A stretch of DNA of 64,000 nt. Source: Burkholderiales bacterium (GTDB taxonomy: Bacteria; Pseudomonadota; Gammaproteobacteria; Burkholderiales; Burkholderiaceae_C). The stretch lies in the NCBI GenBank assembly GCA_016185015.1, contig JACPOI010000002.1:62001-126000 (forward strand), written 5' to 3'. The position numbers and the translations under genes are program-made. Positions 17,283-28,296 of this stretch are shown piece after piece. The notes beneath the pieces are model-generated. The model made no database searches and was not told where the DNA came from. It worked only from the letters and a program-made list of their open reading frames with translations. How positions within the stretch are numbered: position 1 is the stretch's first letter; the number at the start of each line of letters is the position of its first letter.

Positions 17283-18194
17283 TCATTTCGCCGGACTCAC
17301 CGGACGCATCCCCGCCTCGATCGCCAGGCGCAGCTGCGGCAAGGCCTGCAGCATGGCTGCGCGCCCGGCCTGGATGGCACGGTGGCGGGCGGCAAAGTCT
17401 GCCCCCGAAACACCATTGAGGGCTGGTCGCACCACCACCAGATCAGCGCCACGCAGTTCCAGCGTGTTGATGCTCCTGCTCATGATGCTGAAGGTCTGCA
17501 GCAGGATCTGGAACACGTCACCGGGCGCATTGGCCTCGGGCTGCTGCGAGATGTCCACGGCAATGACCAGTTCGGCCCCCATCTGGCGAGCCTGACGCAC
17601 CGGCACCGGCGCCACCAGGCCACCGTCCACGTAGTCTCGCCCGCTGATCCGTACCGGTTGGAACAGTGCCGGCACGGCGCTGGACGCCCGCACGGCCGTC
17701 GCAACGTCCCCACGCTCGAACAGCACACCTTGGCCGCTTTGCAGATCGGTGGCCAGGATGCCCAGCGGCATGGAAAGATCCTCGATGCGGCGGCCCCCCA
17801 CCTGTTGCTGGACATACCGCGCCAGGGCATCGCCACGCAACATACCGCGGCTGAACAGCGGCAGGGTCCAGTCGGTAAAAGTGGCCTCGTCCATGGTTTC
17901 GGCCATGCGCTGCAACTGGCTGCCGTTACGCCCGCTGGCGTGGAGCGCCGCCACCAGACTGCCGGCCGAGGTGCCCGCGACCAGATCCGGCTTGATGCCG
18001 GCCTCTTCCAGTACCTGGATCACCCCGATATGGGCAAAACCCCGCGCTGCCCCGCCGCCCAGGGCCAGTCCGATGCGTGGCGCACGCTTGGTCTCGAGCG
18101 GCGCGGGCGGCTCCGGTGTGGGCGCCGGGCTGGCACATCCGGTCAACACGACAAGCAGTGCAGCCAGCACCAGGCCCCAACCCCGATATCCCAT
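17283..18194 (-). CDS. Patatin-like phospholipase lipoprotein (RssA-like)
   Basis: A 303-aa patatin-family serine hydrolase. The N-terminus is a lipoprotein signal peptide, GLVLAALLVVLTGCASP, with Cys at the lipobox, so it is likely anchored in a membrane outside the cytoplasm. The oxyanion loop is LALGGGAARGFAHIG, the nucleophile elbow is AGTSAGSL, and the catalytic Asp lies in YVDGGLVAP. The ATG at 18194 places the signal peptide correctly. An in-frame upstream ATG would run through the Fur box. It is divergent from an iron-binding protein gene that shares the 72-bp control region. Its lipid substrate is unknown. Confidence 0.87.
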   Translation of the reverse strand: MGYRGWGLVLAALLVVLTGCASPAPTPEPPAPLETKRAPRIGLALGGGAARGFAHIGVIQVLEEAGIKPDLVAGTSAGSLVAALHASGRNGSQLQRMAETMDEATFTDWTLPLFSRGMLRGDALARYVQQQVGGRRIEDLSMPLGILATDLQSGQGVLFERGDVATAVRASSAVPALFQPVRISGRDYVDGGLVAPVPVRQARQMGAELVIAVDISQQPEANAPGDVFQILLQTFSIMSRSINTLELRGADLVVVRPALNGVSGADFAARHRAIQAGRAAMLQALPQLRLAIEAGMRPVSPAK

Positions 18195-18210
18195 GGTTTT
18201 TCTATGTTTA

Positions 18211-18231
18211 TTGAGAATGATTTGCATTTTG
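18211..18231. promoter_or_regulatory. Fur box between patatin and iron-binding protein genes
   Basis: The 19-mer GAGAATGATTTGCATTTTG (18213-18231) matches the Fur consensus at 13 of 19 positions by hand count, including the GA.AATGAT and CATT halves. It lies 36 bp before the fbpA-like ATG and 17 bp before the patatin ATG. Iron repression of the binding-protein gene is the expected result, and the patatin gene may share it. Confidence 0.7.
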
Positions 18232-18266
18232 TATATCATCTGGGTTCCGATTCAAGCACGCTCACC

Positions 18267-19310
18267 ATGCTCAAACGAATTCTCTCCCTCTCCCTCTTTA
18301 CCTTGCTCGCAAGCAGCCCGGCACTGGCCCAGGAACAGGTGGTCAACATCTATTCCGCCCGTCATTACCCCAGCGACGAAGCACTCTACAGCCAGTTCAC
18401 CCGCACCACCGGCATCCGCATCAACCGCGTTGACGCCGATGATGCCGGCATTCTGGCCCGTCTGCGCGCCGAAGGTTCAGCATCACCGGCCGATGTGATC
18501 CTGCTGGTTGACGCAGCCCGCCTGTGGCGCGGCGAGGCCGACGGATTGTTCCAGCCCGTCAAATCAACCATCCTGGACGCGGCCATTCCGGCGCAACTGC
18601 GCGGCGCAGCCGGCAGCGACGGCGGCTCGGCCTGGTACGGTTTCTCGACCCGGGCGCGCGTCATCGTCTACGACAAGATCAAGGTCAAGCGCGAGGACGT
18701 CGATACCTACGAAGAACTCGGGGACGCCAAGAACAAAGGCCGCCTGTGCATCCGCTCCGGCTCGCACCCCTACAACCTCTCGCTGTTCGGCGCCGTCCTC
18801 GAACACCTGGGCGACCAGAAGACCGAAGCCTGGCTCAAGGGCATGGTGGACAACATGGCGCGCGCCCCCAAGGGCGGCGACACCGACCAGATCCGCGCCG
18901 TGGCCTCCGGCGAATGCGCCGTGGCCGTGACCAACACCTATTACCTGGCGCGACTGATGCGCTCGAGCAAGCCCGAAGACCAGGCCGTGGTCGAACGCGT
19001 CGGCGTGGTCTTCCCCAACCAGTCCAGCTGGGGCACGCACGTCAACATCGCCGGCGGTGCCGTGGCAAAGCATGCCAAGAACCCGGCCAACGCCGTGAAA
19101 TTCCTGGAGTACCTGGCCAGCCCGCAGGCGCAGGAGCATTTCGCCAACGGCAACAACGAATGGCCGACCGCCAAGGGTGTGAAGCTGGACAACCCAGCGT
19201 TGCAGGCCATGGGAGGCAACAGCTTCAAGAGCGAGACCATCCCGATCAGCGTGGTCGGCAGGAACTCGGTCAAGGTGCAGCAGATGCTGGATCGCGCGGG
19301 CTTCCGCTGA
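18267..19310 (+). CDS. Iron(III) ABC transporter substrate-binding protein (FbpA/FutA type)
   Basis: A 347-aa periplasmic ferric-iron-binding protein. It has a cleavable signal peptide (ILSLSLFTLLASSPALA, cut before QEQ), then VNIYSARHYPSDEALYSQF, the start of the family's extracellular solute-binding fold. The YY pair in TNTYYLARLM is the usual iron-ligand pair, and GTHVNIAGGAVAKHAKNP is a conserved block. The Fur box upstream supports iron uptake. No permease or ATPase gene is adjacent, so it must work with components encoded elsewhere. An intrinsic terminator follows. Confidence 0.9.
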   Translation: MLKRILSLSLFTLLASSPALAQEQVVNIYSARHYPSDEALYSQFTRTTGIRINRVDADDAGILARLRAEGSASPADVILLVDAARLWRGEADGLFQPVKSTILDAAIPAQLRGAAGSDGGSAWYGFSTRARVIVYDKIKVKREDVDTYEELGDAKNKGRLCIRSGSHPYNLSLFGAVLEHLGDQKTEAWLKGMVDNMARAPKGGDTDQIRAVASGECAVAVTNTYYLARLMRSSKPEDQAVVERVGVVFPNQSSWGTHVNIAGGAVAKHAKNPANAVKFLEYLASPQAQEHFANGNNEWPTAKGVKLDNPALQAMGGNSFKSETIPISVVGRNSVKVQQMLDRAGFR

Positions 19311-19330
19311 TCGCCCCACACGCATGAAAA

Positions 19331-19353
19331 AGCCGGCCTCAGGCCGGCTTTTT
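19331..19353 (+). terminator. Intrinsic terminator after the iron-binding protein gene
   Basis: AGCCGGCC (19331-19338) pairs with GGCCGGCT (19342-19349) with a TCA loop. A-rich and T-rich flanks on both sides make it able to act on both strands, serving the convergent clpA too. Confidence 0.8.
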
Positions 19354-19372
19354 CTTTGGGCGACTGACGGTC

Positions 19373-21706
<2,334 letters not shown>

Positions 21707-21736
21707 GTGACTTCCTTTTGCCTTGCTTACAAATCT

Positions 21737-21765
21737 ACTTTAATCCGATTCGCCTGACTGTCCAA
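21737..21765 (-). promoter_or_regulatory. Promoter for clpA
   Basis: On the minus strand TTGGAC (21765-21760) and TAAAGT (21742-21737) are 17 bp apart and lie about 31 bp upstream of the clpA ATG. It would let clpA be expressed apart from clpS. Confidence 0.45.
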
Positions 21766-21814
21766 CAGTTCCAGCCTAAAAGAAAAGTTACTTTTCCCCA
21801 TCTACTCGACTTCT

Positions 21815-22174
21815 TCACTCTACCGGCTCGCACAGACACTGAAGCGGATGCCCCGCCTTGTGCGCCGCATCCAGCACTTGGTCGACTTTGGTCGCCGCCA
21901 CGTCCTTGGTATAGACACCGCAGACCGCTTTGCCGTCCAGATGGATCTTGAGCATGATCTGTGTTGCTGTTTCCAGATCTTTGCTGAAAAACTCCTGGAT
22001 CACGACCACCACGAACTCCATCGGGGTGTAATCGTCATTGAGCATGACCACCTGGTACATCTGCGGTGGCTTGACTTTTTGTGTCCGTCGCTCAAGCACC
22101 ACCGATCCACCTTCGTCCCGGCGGGGCTGCTGGACGGGCGGGGCTGGCGGCTTGGCAGGAAATTTCGTGGCCAT
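21815..22174 (-). CDS. clpS: ATP-dependent Clp protease adaptor ClpS
   Basis: A 119-aa adaptor that binds N-end-rule substrates and hands them to ClpA. The Pro-rich N-terminal extension is followed by the core [18 protein letters not shown] with the substrate-pocket Asn-Asp-Asp, and by the [18 protein letters not shown] block, in which the usual HxxG of the family can be recognised. It precedes clpA as in most proteobacteria. The cspA-type gene that often lies upstream is absent here. Confidence 0.95.
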   Translation of the reverse strand: MATKFPAKPPAPPVQQPRRDEGGSVVLERRTQKVKPPQMYQVVMLNDDYTPMEFVVVVIQEFFSKDLETATQIMLKIHLDGKAVCGVYTKDVAATKVDQVLDAAHKAGHPLQCLCEPVE

Positions 22175-22344
22175 GGATCGATTCTATCGAGCGCGCATCA
22201 GGCGCGCCCCGCATGGGGTTGAATTGGAGACGGACTGACCAACCTTCAAGTGCAGAAACAGGTCCGTCGTGAAAAAAACCGCCGCCGGCAGCAGGCCAGA
22301 GGCGGTTGGGGGTCTGCGGGAGCGGTCTGTTCGCGTGCTCGCGA

Positions 22345-23598
22345 TCACATATGGTCGATCATCACCTGGCCAAAGCCCGAGCAGCTGACCTGGGTGGCGC
22401 CGTCCATCAGGCGGGCAAAATCGTAGGTGACCTTCTTGCTCAGGATGGACTGTTCGAGCGAACGGATGATCAGGTCGGCCGCTTCTTTCCAGCCCATGTG
22501 GCGCAGCATCATCTCGGCCGAGAGGATCTCGGAGCCCGGGTTCACATAGTCCTTGCCGGCATACTTCGGCGCGGTGCCATGGGTGGCTTCGAACATGGCC
22601 ACCGTATCGGACAGGTTGGCGCCAGGCGCAATGCCGATGCCGCCCACCTGGGCGGCCAGCGCGTCGGAAATATAGTCGCCATTGAGGTTCAGCGTGGCCA
22701 CCACGCTGTACTCGGCCGGACGCAGCAGGATCTGTTGCAGGAAGGCGTCAGCGATCACGTCCTTGATGATGATGTCCTTGCCGGACTTCGGGTTCCTGAC
22801 CCTGCACCAGGGACCGCCATCGATCAGTTCGGCACCGAACTCCTTCTGGGCCAGCCCGTAGGCCCAGTCGCGGAAGCCGCCTTCGGTGAACTTCATGATG
22901 TTGCCCTTGTGCACGATGGTCACATTGGGCTTGTGGTTGTCGATGGCGTACTGGATGGCTTTGCGCATCAGGCGCTCGGTGCCCTCGATGGACACCGGCT
23001 TGACACCGATCGCGGAAGTATCGGGGAAGCGGATCTTCTTGACGCCCATCTCGTCGACCAGGAACTTGATGAGCTTCCTGGCCTGGGCGGACTCGGCCTC
23101 GTACTCGATGCCGGCGTAGATGTCTTCCGAGTTCTCGCGGAAGATCACCATATTCGTCTTCTCGGGCTCCCTGAGCGGCGAAGGCACGCCCTTGAAGTAC
23201 TGCACCGGGCGCAGGCAAACGTAGAGATCGAGTTCCTGGCGCAGGGCCACATTGAGCGAGCGGATGCCTCCGCCCACGGGCGTGGTCAGCGGGCCCTTGA
23301 TGGACACCACGTACTCGCGCGCCACGTCCAGGGTTTCCTGCGGCAACCAGACATCGGGGCCGTAGATCCGGGTCGCCTTCTCGCCGGCATACACCTCCAT
23401 CCAGTGGATCTTGCGCCGGCCGGCGTAGGCCTTCTCCACAGCCGCATCGACCACCTTGAGCATCACCGGCGTGATGTCCAGCCCCGTGCCGTCCCCCTCG
23501 ATATACGGGATGATGGGCTCATCGGGCACATGGAGCGACAGGTCGGCGTTGACGGTGATTTTCTGGCCTTGGCTGGGCACCTGGATGTGCTGGTACAT
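22345..23598 (-). CDS. icd: NADP-dependent isocitrate dehydrogenase, homodimeric type
   Basis: A 417-aa TCA-cycle enzyme that oxidises isocitrate to 2-oxoglutarate with [22 protein letters not shown] opens the fold. The phosphorylatable-serine region appears as [20 protein letters not shown], and [17 protein letters not shown] and [17 protein letters not shown] are family blocks; Lys344/Tyr345-type NADP contacts are consistent with KYAGK.Y. The start at 23598 gives [14 protein letters not shown], as in related enzymes. The second, monomeric enzyme lies about 730 bp away, separated only by a DUF192 gene. Confidence 0.96.
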   Translation of the reverse strand: MYQHIQVPSQGQKITVNADLSLHVPDEPIIPYIEGDGTGLDITPVMLKVVDAAVEKAYAGRRKIHWMEVYAGEKATRIYGPDVWLPQETLDVAREYVVSIKGPLTTPVGGGIRSLNVALRQELDLYVCLRPVQYFKGVPSPLREPEKTNMVIFRENSEDIYAGIEYEAESAQARKLIKFLVDEMGVKKIRFPDTSAIGVKPVSIEGTERLMRKAIQYAIDNHKPNVTIVHKGNIMKFTEGGFRDWAYGLAQKEFGAELIDGGPWCRVRNPKSGKDIIIKDVIADAFLQQILLRPAEYSVVATLNLNGDYISDALAAQVGGIGIAPGANLSDTVAMFEATHGTAPKYAGKDYVNPGSEILSAEMMLRHMGWKEAADLIIRSLEQSILSKKVTYDFARLMDGATQVSCSGFGQVMIDHM

Positions 23599-23774
23599 GG
23601 AAGCGGGACTCCGTGAGGGGTGCATAGACAGACGGTGCCGACCCGGGATTTCCGCAGGCGCACGTCGGGTTGAACTTGTGAATAAATTCTAGTCTCTATT
23701 TCCGTGACGCTGACCTGCGCCTCCGCTCGGAGAATGACAGACAATGTCCTGGACCTCAGCTTTCACGCCCCTCC

Positions 23775-24230
23775 ATGAACCGTTTCGTCCTCCGCCTGAC
23801 CTTCCTGTTCTTCGCCCTGCCGGGACTGGGCTGGTCGCAAGAGTCTCCCCAGCTCCAGCTGCCGCGCGTCACGCTTTCGGCAGGCATGCACCTGATCCAC
23901 GCGCAGGTGGCCGCCACGAATGAGCAGCGCGCCACCGGCCTCATGTTCCGCAAGGAGATGCCCGCCAGCGAGGGCATGCTCTTCGTCTTCGAACAACCGT
24001 CCTCCCAGTGCTTCTGGATGAAGAACACCCTGCTGCCGCTGACCGCAGCCTTCGTGGCCGACGACGGCACCATCGTCAACCTGGCCGACATGAAGCCGCA
24101 GACCACGAACGCACACTGCTCCGCCAAACCGGTGCGTTATGTTCTGGAGATGAACCAGGGCTGGTTCGCCAAACGCGGAATCAAGGCAGGGAGCAAGCTG
24201 GGCGGCCAGCCCTTCGAACGCCGCCCCTGA
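23775..24230 (+). CDS. DUF192 family exported protein
   Basis: A 151-aa protein with a signal peptide (FVLRLTFLFFALPGLGWS, cut before QES) followed by the DUF192 domain. The domain signature is intact: TGLMFRKEMPASEGMLFVFE, read in two parts, and CFWMKNTLLPLTAAFV, then VRYVLEMNQGWFAKRGIKAGSK. The function of the family is unknown. It is transcribed against both isocitrate dehydrogenase genes and probably has no link with them. Confidence 0.88.
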   Translation: MNRFVLRLTFLFFALPGLGWSQESPQLQLPRVTLSAGMHLIHAQVAATNEQRATGLMFRKEMPASEGMLFVFEQPSSQCFWMKNTLLPLTAAFVADDGTIVNLADMKPQTTNAHCSAKPVRYVLEMNQGWFAKRGIKAGSKLGGQPFERRP

Positions 24231-24246
24231 CCAACAAGCACCGCCC

Positions 24247-24288
24247 AAAAAAAAAGCGATCACGATGGCATGACCATCCTGATCGCTT
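24247..24288 (-). terminator. Intrinsic terminator of the monomeric icd
   Basis: On the minus strand AAGCGATCA and TGATCGCTT pair around an inner GATGG/CCATC stem, followed by nine T (the A-run at 24247-24255 on the plus strand). It ends about 40 bp after the icd2 stop. Confidence 0.8.
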
Positions 24289-24330
24289 CTTCGCAGCCGG
24301 CCCTCCGGCTTGCCTGTGGGCTGGCTAGGC

Positions 24331-26568
24331 TTAAGCCTTGACCGACGCCAGCGCGGCGTTCAGCGTCTTGCTCGGACGCATCACGGTGTCGAGCTTGGCG
24401 AAGTCGGGCTTGTAGTAACCGCCAATGTCCGCCGGCTTGCCCTGCACGGCAGCCAGCTCAGCCACGATGGTTTGCTCGTTGTCGGTCAGCTGCTTGGCCA
24501 GGGGGGCGAACTTGGCCGCGAGGGCCGCGTCCTCCTTCTGGGCGGCCAGTTCCTGGGCCCAGTACAGGGCGAGGTAGAACTGGCTGCCGCGGTTGTCGAG
24601 CTGGCCGGTCTTGGGCGAGGGATTCTTGTTGTGATCGAGCAGCTTGCCCGTGGCGGCATCCAGGGTCTTGGCCAGGATCTTGGCCTGGGTATTGCCGGTC
24701 TTGATGCCCAGCTCTTCCAGCGACACGGCCAGCGCCAGGAACTCGCCCAGAGAATCCCAGCGCAGGTGGTTTTCTTCGACCAGCTGCTGCACGTGCTTGG
24801 GCGCAGAACCACCGGCGCCAGTTTCGTACATGCCGCCACCGGCCATCAGCGGGACGATGGACAGCATCTTGGCGCTGGTGCCCAGTTCCATGATGGGGAA
24901 GAGGTCGGTCAGGTAGTCGCGCAGGATGTTGCCGGTCACCGAGATGGTGTCCAGGCCGCGCACGACACGCTCCAGCGTGTAGCGCATGGCGCGCACCTGC
25001 GACATGATCTGGATGTCCAGGCCGTTGGTGTCGTAGTCCTTGAGGTAGGTCTTGACCTTCTTGATCAGTTCGGCCTCGTGGGGACGGTAGGGGTCGAGCC
25101 AGAAGACGGCCGGCATGCCCGAGTTGCGGGCGCGGGTCACGGCCAGCTTGACCCAGTCGCGGATCGCAGCGTCCTTGACCTGGCACATGCGCCAGATATC
25201 GCCCTGCTCCACGTTCTGAGACAGCAGCACTTCGCCGGTGGCCAGGTCCGTGATGTTGGCAACGCCGTCTTCGGACACCTCGAAGGTCTTGTCGTGCGAA
25301 CCGTATTCCTCGGCCTGCTGCGCCATCAGGCCCACGTTGGGCACGGTGCCCATGGTGCGCGGGTCGAAGTTGCCGTGCCATTTGCAGAAGTTGATCATCT
25401 CCTGGTAGATGCGGGCGAAGGTGCTCTCCGGCATCACGGCCTTGGCATCCTTGAGGCGGCCGTCGGCGCCCCACATCTTGCCGCCCTGGCGGATCATGGC
25501 CGGCATCGAGGCGTCCACGATGATGTCGTTGGGCGAATGGAAATTGGTGATGCCCTTGGCAGAGTCCACCATGGCCAGTTCGGGGCGATGCTCATGGCAG
25601 GCGTGCAGGTCGCGCTTGATCTCGTCCTGCTTGGACTGCGGCAGCGTGGCGATCTTGTTGTAGAGATCGACCATGCCGTTGTTGACGTTCACGCCCAGCT
25701 CGTCGAACAGCTTGCCGTGCTTGGCAAACGCGTCCTTGTAGAAGATCTTGACGCAGTGACCGAACACGATGGGGTGCGAGACCTTCATCATGGTCGCCTT
25801 GACGTGCAGCGAGAACATCACGCCGGTCTTGTGCGCGTCCTCGATTTCCTTTTCGTAGAACTCGAGCAGCGCCTTCTTGCTCATGAACATGCTGTCGATG
25901 ATCTCGCCTGCCAGCAGGGCCAGCTTGGGCTTGAGCACGATGGTCTTGCCGCTCTTGGTGATCAGCTCCATCTTCACGTCGCGCGCCTTGTCCAGCGTCA
26001 GCGACTTCTCGCCGTGATAGAAGTCGCCATGGTGCATGTGCGACACGTGGGTGCGCGAAGCCTGGCTCCACTCGGCCATCGAATGCGGGTTCTTGCGCGC
26101 GTAGTTCTTCACGGCCGCCGGCGCGCGGCGGTCCGAGTTGCCCTCGCGCAGCACCGGGTTGACGGCGCTGCCCGTGCACTTGGCATAACGTGCGCGCAGG
26201 GCCTTTTCTTCCTCGGTCTTCGGATTTTCAGGATAGTCGGGAATCTTGTAGCCCTTGGACTGCAGTTCCTTGATGCAGGCCACCAGCTGCGCCACCGAGG
26301 CGCTGATGTTGGGCAGCTTGATGATGTTGGTGTCCGGCAGCAGGGTCAGACGGCCCAGTTCGGCCAGGTTGTCGGGCACGCGCTGTTCTTCGGTCAGGTA
26401 TTCCGGGAAGGCGCCCAGCACACGTGCCGCCACCGAGATGTCGCTGGTGACCACGTTGACGCCGGCCGGCGCAGCGAACGTGCGGATGATGGGCAGGAAG
26501 GAGCTGGTCGCCAACAGCGGGGCTTCGTCGGTCAGCGTGTAGATGATGGTGGGTTGCTGGTTGCTCAT
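24331..26568 (-). CDS. icd2: NADP-dependent isocitrate dehydrogenase, monomeric type
   Basis: A 745-aa monomeric isocitrate dehydrogenase, unrelated in length to the dimeric form but catalysing the same step. It starts [20 protein letters not shown]. Typical blocks are [15 protein letters not shown], the substrate site around [21 protein letters not shown], and [17 protein letters not shown] near the NADP site. The ATG at 26568 is used; in-frame codons upstream (to 26670) lack family sequence. A 315-bp control region with a tandem palindrome lies upstream, and a terminator follows. The cell therefore has both enzyme types side by side. Confidence 0.96.
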   Translation of the reverse strand: MSNQQPTIIYTLTDEAPLLATSSFLPIIRTFAAPAGVNVVTSDISVAARVLGAFPEYLTEEQRVPDNLAELGRLTLLPDTNIIKLPNISASVAQLVACIKELQSKGYKIPDYPENPKTEEEKALRARYAKCTGSAVNPVLREGNSDRRAPAAVKNYARKNPHSMAEWSQASRTHVSHMHHGDFYHGEKSLTLDKARDVKMELITKSGKTIVLKPKLALLAGEIIDSMFMSKKALLEFYEKEIEDAHKTGVMFSLHVKATMMKVSHPIVFGHCVKIFYKDAFAKHGKLFDELGVNVNNGMVDLYNKIATLPQSKQDEIKRDLHACHEHRPELAMVDSAKGITNFHSPNDIIVDASMPAMIRQGGKMWGADGRLKDAKAVMPESTFARIYQEMINFCKWHGNFDPRTMGTVPNVGLMAQQAEEYGSHDKTFEVSEDGVANITDLATGEVLLSQNVEQGDIWRMCQVKDAAIRDWVKLAVTRARNSGMPAVFWLDPYRPHEAELIKKVKTYLKDYDTNGLDIQIMSQVRAMRYTLERVVRGLDTISVTGNILRDYLTDLFPIMELGTSAKMLSIVPLMAGGGMYETGAGGSAPKHVQQLVEENHLRWDSLGEFLALAVSLEELGIKTGNTQAKILAKTLDAATGKLLDHNKNPSPKTGQLDNRGSQFYLALYWAQELAAQKEDAALAAKFAPLAKQLTDNEQTIVAELAAVQGKPADIGGYYKPDFAKLDTVMRPSKTLNAALASVKA

Positions 26569-26738
26569 TGCGTATCTCCAGATAACGGTACCGGCAAGAC
26601 GTCGACCGGATGTGCCGACAAACAAGCTTCGGATGGTGGGAGATTTTGCTTTCTGTGTGCTGACCTGCACCTCATTTTTTGAATCAAAATCTCACAATGC
26701 GAAATTTCCATCAAGAAAACTGAAAATTATTTGTCATT

Positions 26739-26767
26739 GGTCTTATAGAAGAGGTCTTATAGAAGAC
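26739..26767. repeat. Tandem 14-bp repeat, each unit palindromic, upstream of icd2
   Basis: GGTCTTATAGAAGA occurs twice in perfect head-to-tail copies (26739-26752 and 26753-26766). Within each, TCTT and AAGA are inverted around ATAG, and the second copy extends to the perfect dyad GTCTTATAGAAGAC. Two identical operators 14 bp apart are typical for a dimeric regulator, and GntR-family operators have this size. The regulator is not known from the sequence. Confidence 0.65.
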
Positions 26768-26837
26768 TCCAGCCCTCCAGATCACCCGTCGCACCGTGGC
26801 CCAGCATGCCAGTTCCGCGCCCCCAAGGCAAACAAAA

Positions 26838-26865
26838 AGGGCCCGGAGGTTTCCCTCCGGGCCCT
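26838..26865 (-). terminator. Intrinsic terminator of sodB
   Basis: A 12-bp perfect stem, AGGGCCCGGAGG (26838-26849) with CCTCCGGGCCCT (26854-26865), and on the minus strand a T-rich tail (A-run at 26834-26838). It lies 18 bp after the sodB stop. Confidence 0.88.
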
Positions 26866-26883
26866 GCATGAATGCCGCAATGA

Positions 26884-27465
26884 TCAGCCGAAATTCTTTT
26901 CAGCGAAGGACCAGTTGACCAGCTTGTCCAAGAAGGTCTCGACGAACTTCTGGCGCAGGTTGCGGTAGTCGATGTAGTACGCATGCTCCCACACGTCCAC
27001 CGTCAGCAGGGCCTTGTCGGCGGTGGTCAGGGGGGTGCCGGCAGCGCCCATGTTGACGATGTCGACCGAGCCGTCGGCCTTCTTCACCAGCCAGGTCCAG
27101 CCGGAGCCGAAGTTGCCCACGGCCGACTTGACGAAGGCTTCGCGGAAAGCAGCGTAGCTGCCCCACTTGGCATTGATGGCCGTGGCCAGGGCGCCGGTGG
27201 GCTCGCCGCCGCCATTGGGCTTCATGCAGTTCCAGAAAAAGGTGTGGTTCCAGATCTGGGCGGAGTTGTTGTAGATGCCGCCGCTGGACTTCTTGACGAT
27301 GGACTCCAGGTCCAGGCTCTCGAATTCGGTACCCTTTTGCAGGTTGTTCAGGTTGACCACGTAGGCGTTGTGGTGCTTGCCGTGATGGAACTCCAGGGTT
27401 TCCTTGGAGTAGTGCGGTGCCAGGGCGTCGATGGCATAAGGCAGGGGGGGCAGGGTGTGTTCCAT
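26884..27465 (-). CDS. sodB: Superoxide dismutase (Fe type)
   Basis: A 193-aa iron superoxide dismutase. It starts [20 protein letters not shown]. Metal ligands are visible as His27 in [12 protein letters not shown], His in WNHTFFW, and the Asp and His of [11 protein letters not shown]. The tract [13 protein letters not shown] is typical, and the length is normal. It removes superoxide in the cytoplasm. The ATG at 27465 is the family start; codons upstream in frame lack similarity. No Fur box was recognised in its short upstream region. It is divergent from the small membrane protein gene. Confidence 0.96.
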   Translation of the reverse strand: MEHTLPPLPYAIDALAPHYSKETLEFHHGKHHNAYVVNLNNLQKGTEFESLDLESIVKKSSGGIYNNSAQIWNHTFFWNCMKPNGGGEPTGALATAINAKWGSYAAFREAFVKSAVGNFGSGWTWLVKKADGSVDIVNMGAAGTPLTTADKALLTVDVWEHAYYIDYRNLRQKFVETFLDKLVNWSFAEKNFG

Positions 27466-27622
27466 GAGTTCCTCGGTGGTTTGTTGTTGAAAGGCCAGAG
27501 GCGTCGATTGTAAGAACTCCCTCTGCGGCCCGGGCAAGACGGCGTGATCAACCTTGCCGGCGGCAAGGTGGACGGCCCGACTGTCGCGCCTCACGCGATC
27601 GGTCGTTCAGCCATAATTATCC

Positions 27623-27636
27623 TTGACCTGAGTCAA
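27623..27636. promoter_or_regulatory. FNR/CRP-like inverted repeat upstream of the membrane protein gene
   Basis: TTGACCTGAGTCAA is a perfect 5-bp inverted repeat around CTGA and differs from the FNR consensus TTGAT-N4-ATCAA at one symmetric position per half. It lies 5 bp after a possible -10 (CATAAT, 27612-27617) and 16 bp before the ATG at 27653, so it could be a repressor position. Confidence 0.4.
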
Positions 27637-27652
27637 CATAAAGGAGACAACC

Positions 27653-28234
27653 ATGGGTGCAATCTTTCAATCCCTGGGCCGATCGGTACTGGCGGGTGTG
27701 GTCCTGCTGATCGTACTGGTGCTGGTCGCCGGCGGCAATGTGAGCCCCAGCCATGCCTGGGCCACCTTCGTGATGCGCTGGCTGCACGTGCTGTGCGGTG
27801 TCATGTGGGTCGGCCTGCTGTGGTACTTCAACTTCGTGCAGATTCCGTCGATGTCCAGGATTCCGGACGAGCAGAAGCCGGCAGTGAGCAAGGTGATTGC
27901 GCCGACCGCCCTGTTCTGGTTCCGCTGGTCCGCCCTGGCCACGGTGGTCACCGGCCTGTTGCTGGCGACGATGAGCGGCTATATCGGCAGCGCGCTGATG
28001 CTGCAGAAGCCCTTCACGGCCATCGGCATCGGCATGTGGATTGCCCTGGTGATGGCCTTCAATGTCTGGTTCATCATCTGGCCGAACCAGAAAAAGGCCC
28101 TGGGCATCGTGACGGTGGAAGCCGCCGAAAAGGCCAAGGCCGCACGCCTGGCCATGCTGACCTCTCGCTTCAACACCATGCTCTCCATCCCCATGCTGTT
28201 CTGCATGGTGGCCCAGCAAAATGGCGGCCTGTAG
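27653..28234 (+). CDS. Small integral membrane protein (urate hydroxylase PuuD N-terminal-like)
   Basis: A 193-aa protein with about five membrane segments: SVLAGVVLLIVLVLVAGG, WLHVLCGVMWVGLLWYFNF, ALATVVTGLLLATMSG, GMWIALVMAFNVWFIIW and a last one near the C-terminus. Conserved residues in RWLHVLCGVMWVG and WPNQKKALG resemble the membrane part of PuuD and related DUF989 proteins. No cytochrome c domain is attached, so urate oxidation is not implied. A strong RBS (AAAGGAG) precedes the ATG. A bidirectional terminator follows. Confidence 0.7.
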   Translation: MGAIFQSLGRSVLAGVVLLIVLVLVAGGNVSPSHAWATFVMRWLHVLCGVMWVGLLWYFNFVQIPSMSRIPDEQKPAVSKVIAPTALFWFRWSALATVVTGLLLATMSGYIGSALMLQKPFTAIGIGMWIALVMAFNVWFIIWPNQKKALGIVTVEAAEKAKAARLAMLTSRFNTMLSIPMLFCMVAQQNGGL

Positions 28235-28252
28235 CCCATAGATCGTCCAGAC

Positions 28253-28281
28253 AAAAAGGGCCGCAGTTTGCGGCCCTTTTT
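28253..28281. terminator. Bidirectional intrinsic terminator
   Basis: GGGCCGCA (28258-28265) and TGCGGCCC (28269-28276) form a perfect stem with a GTT loop, flanked by five A and five T. It serves the membrane-protein gene and the convergent xseA. The core ggccgcagtttgcggcc recurs in the terminator behind the pilin gene at 58706. Confidence 0.88.
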
Positions 28282-28296
28282 CATTGGGACATCGGC

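Larger units (their letters stand above)
26569..26883. other. Control region between monomeric icd and sodB terminus
   Basis: This 315-bp gene-free stretch is more AT-rich than its surroundings in its middle part. It holds the tandem palindromes at 26739-26767 and the sodB terminator at 26838-26865. No small coding frame with a ribosome site was seen. It is presumably the promoter region of the monomeric icd. Confidence 0.6.

Noticed and set aside
24310-26682. A 790-codon open frame antisense to the monomeric icd
   Set aside because: It mirrors a well-conserved enzyme gene, has no ribosome site or family likeness, and is His/Gly/Val-rich as is typical of shadow frames.
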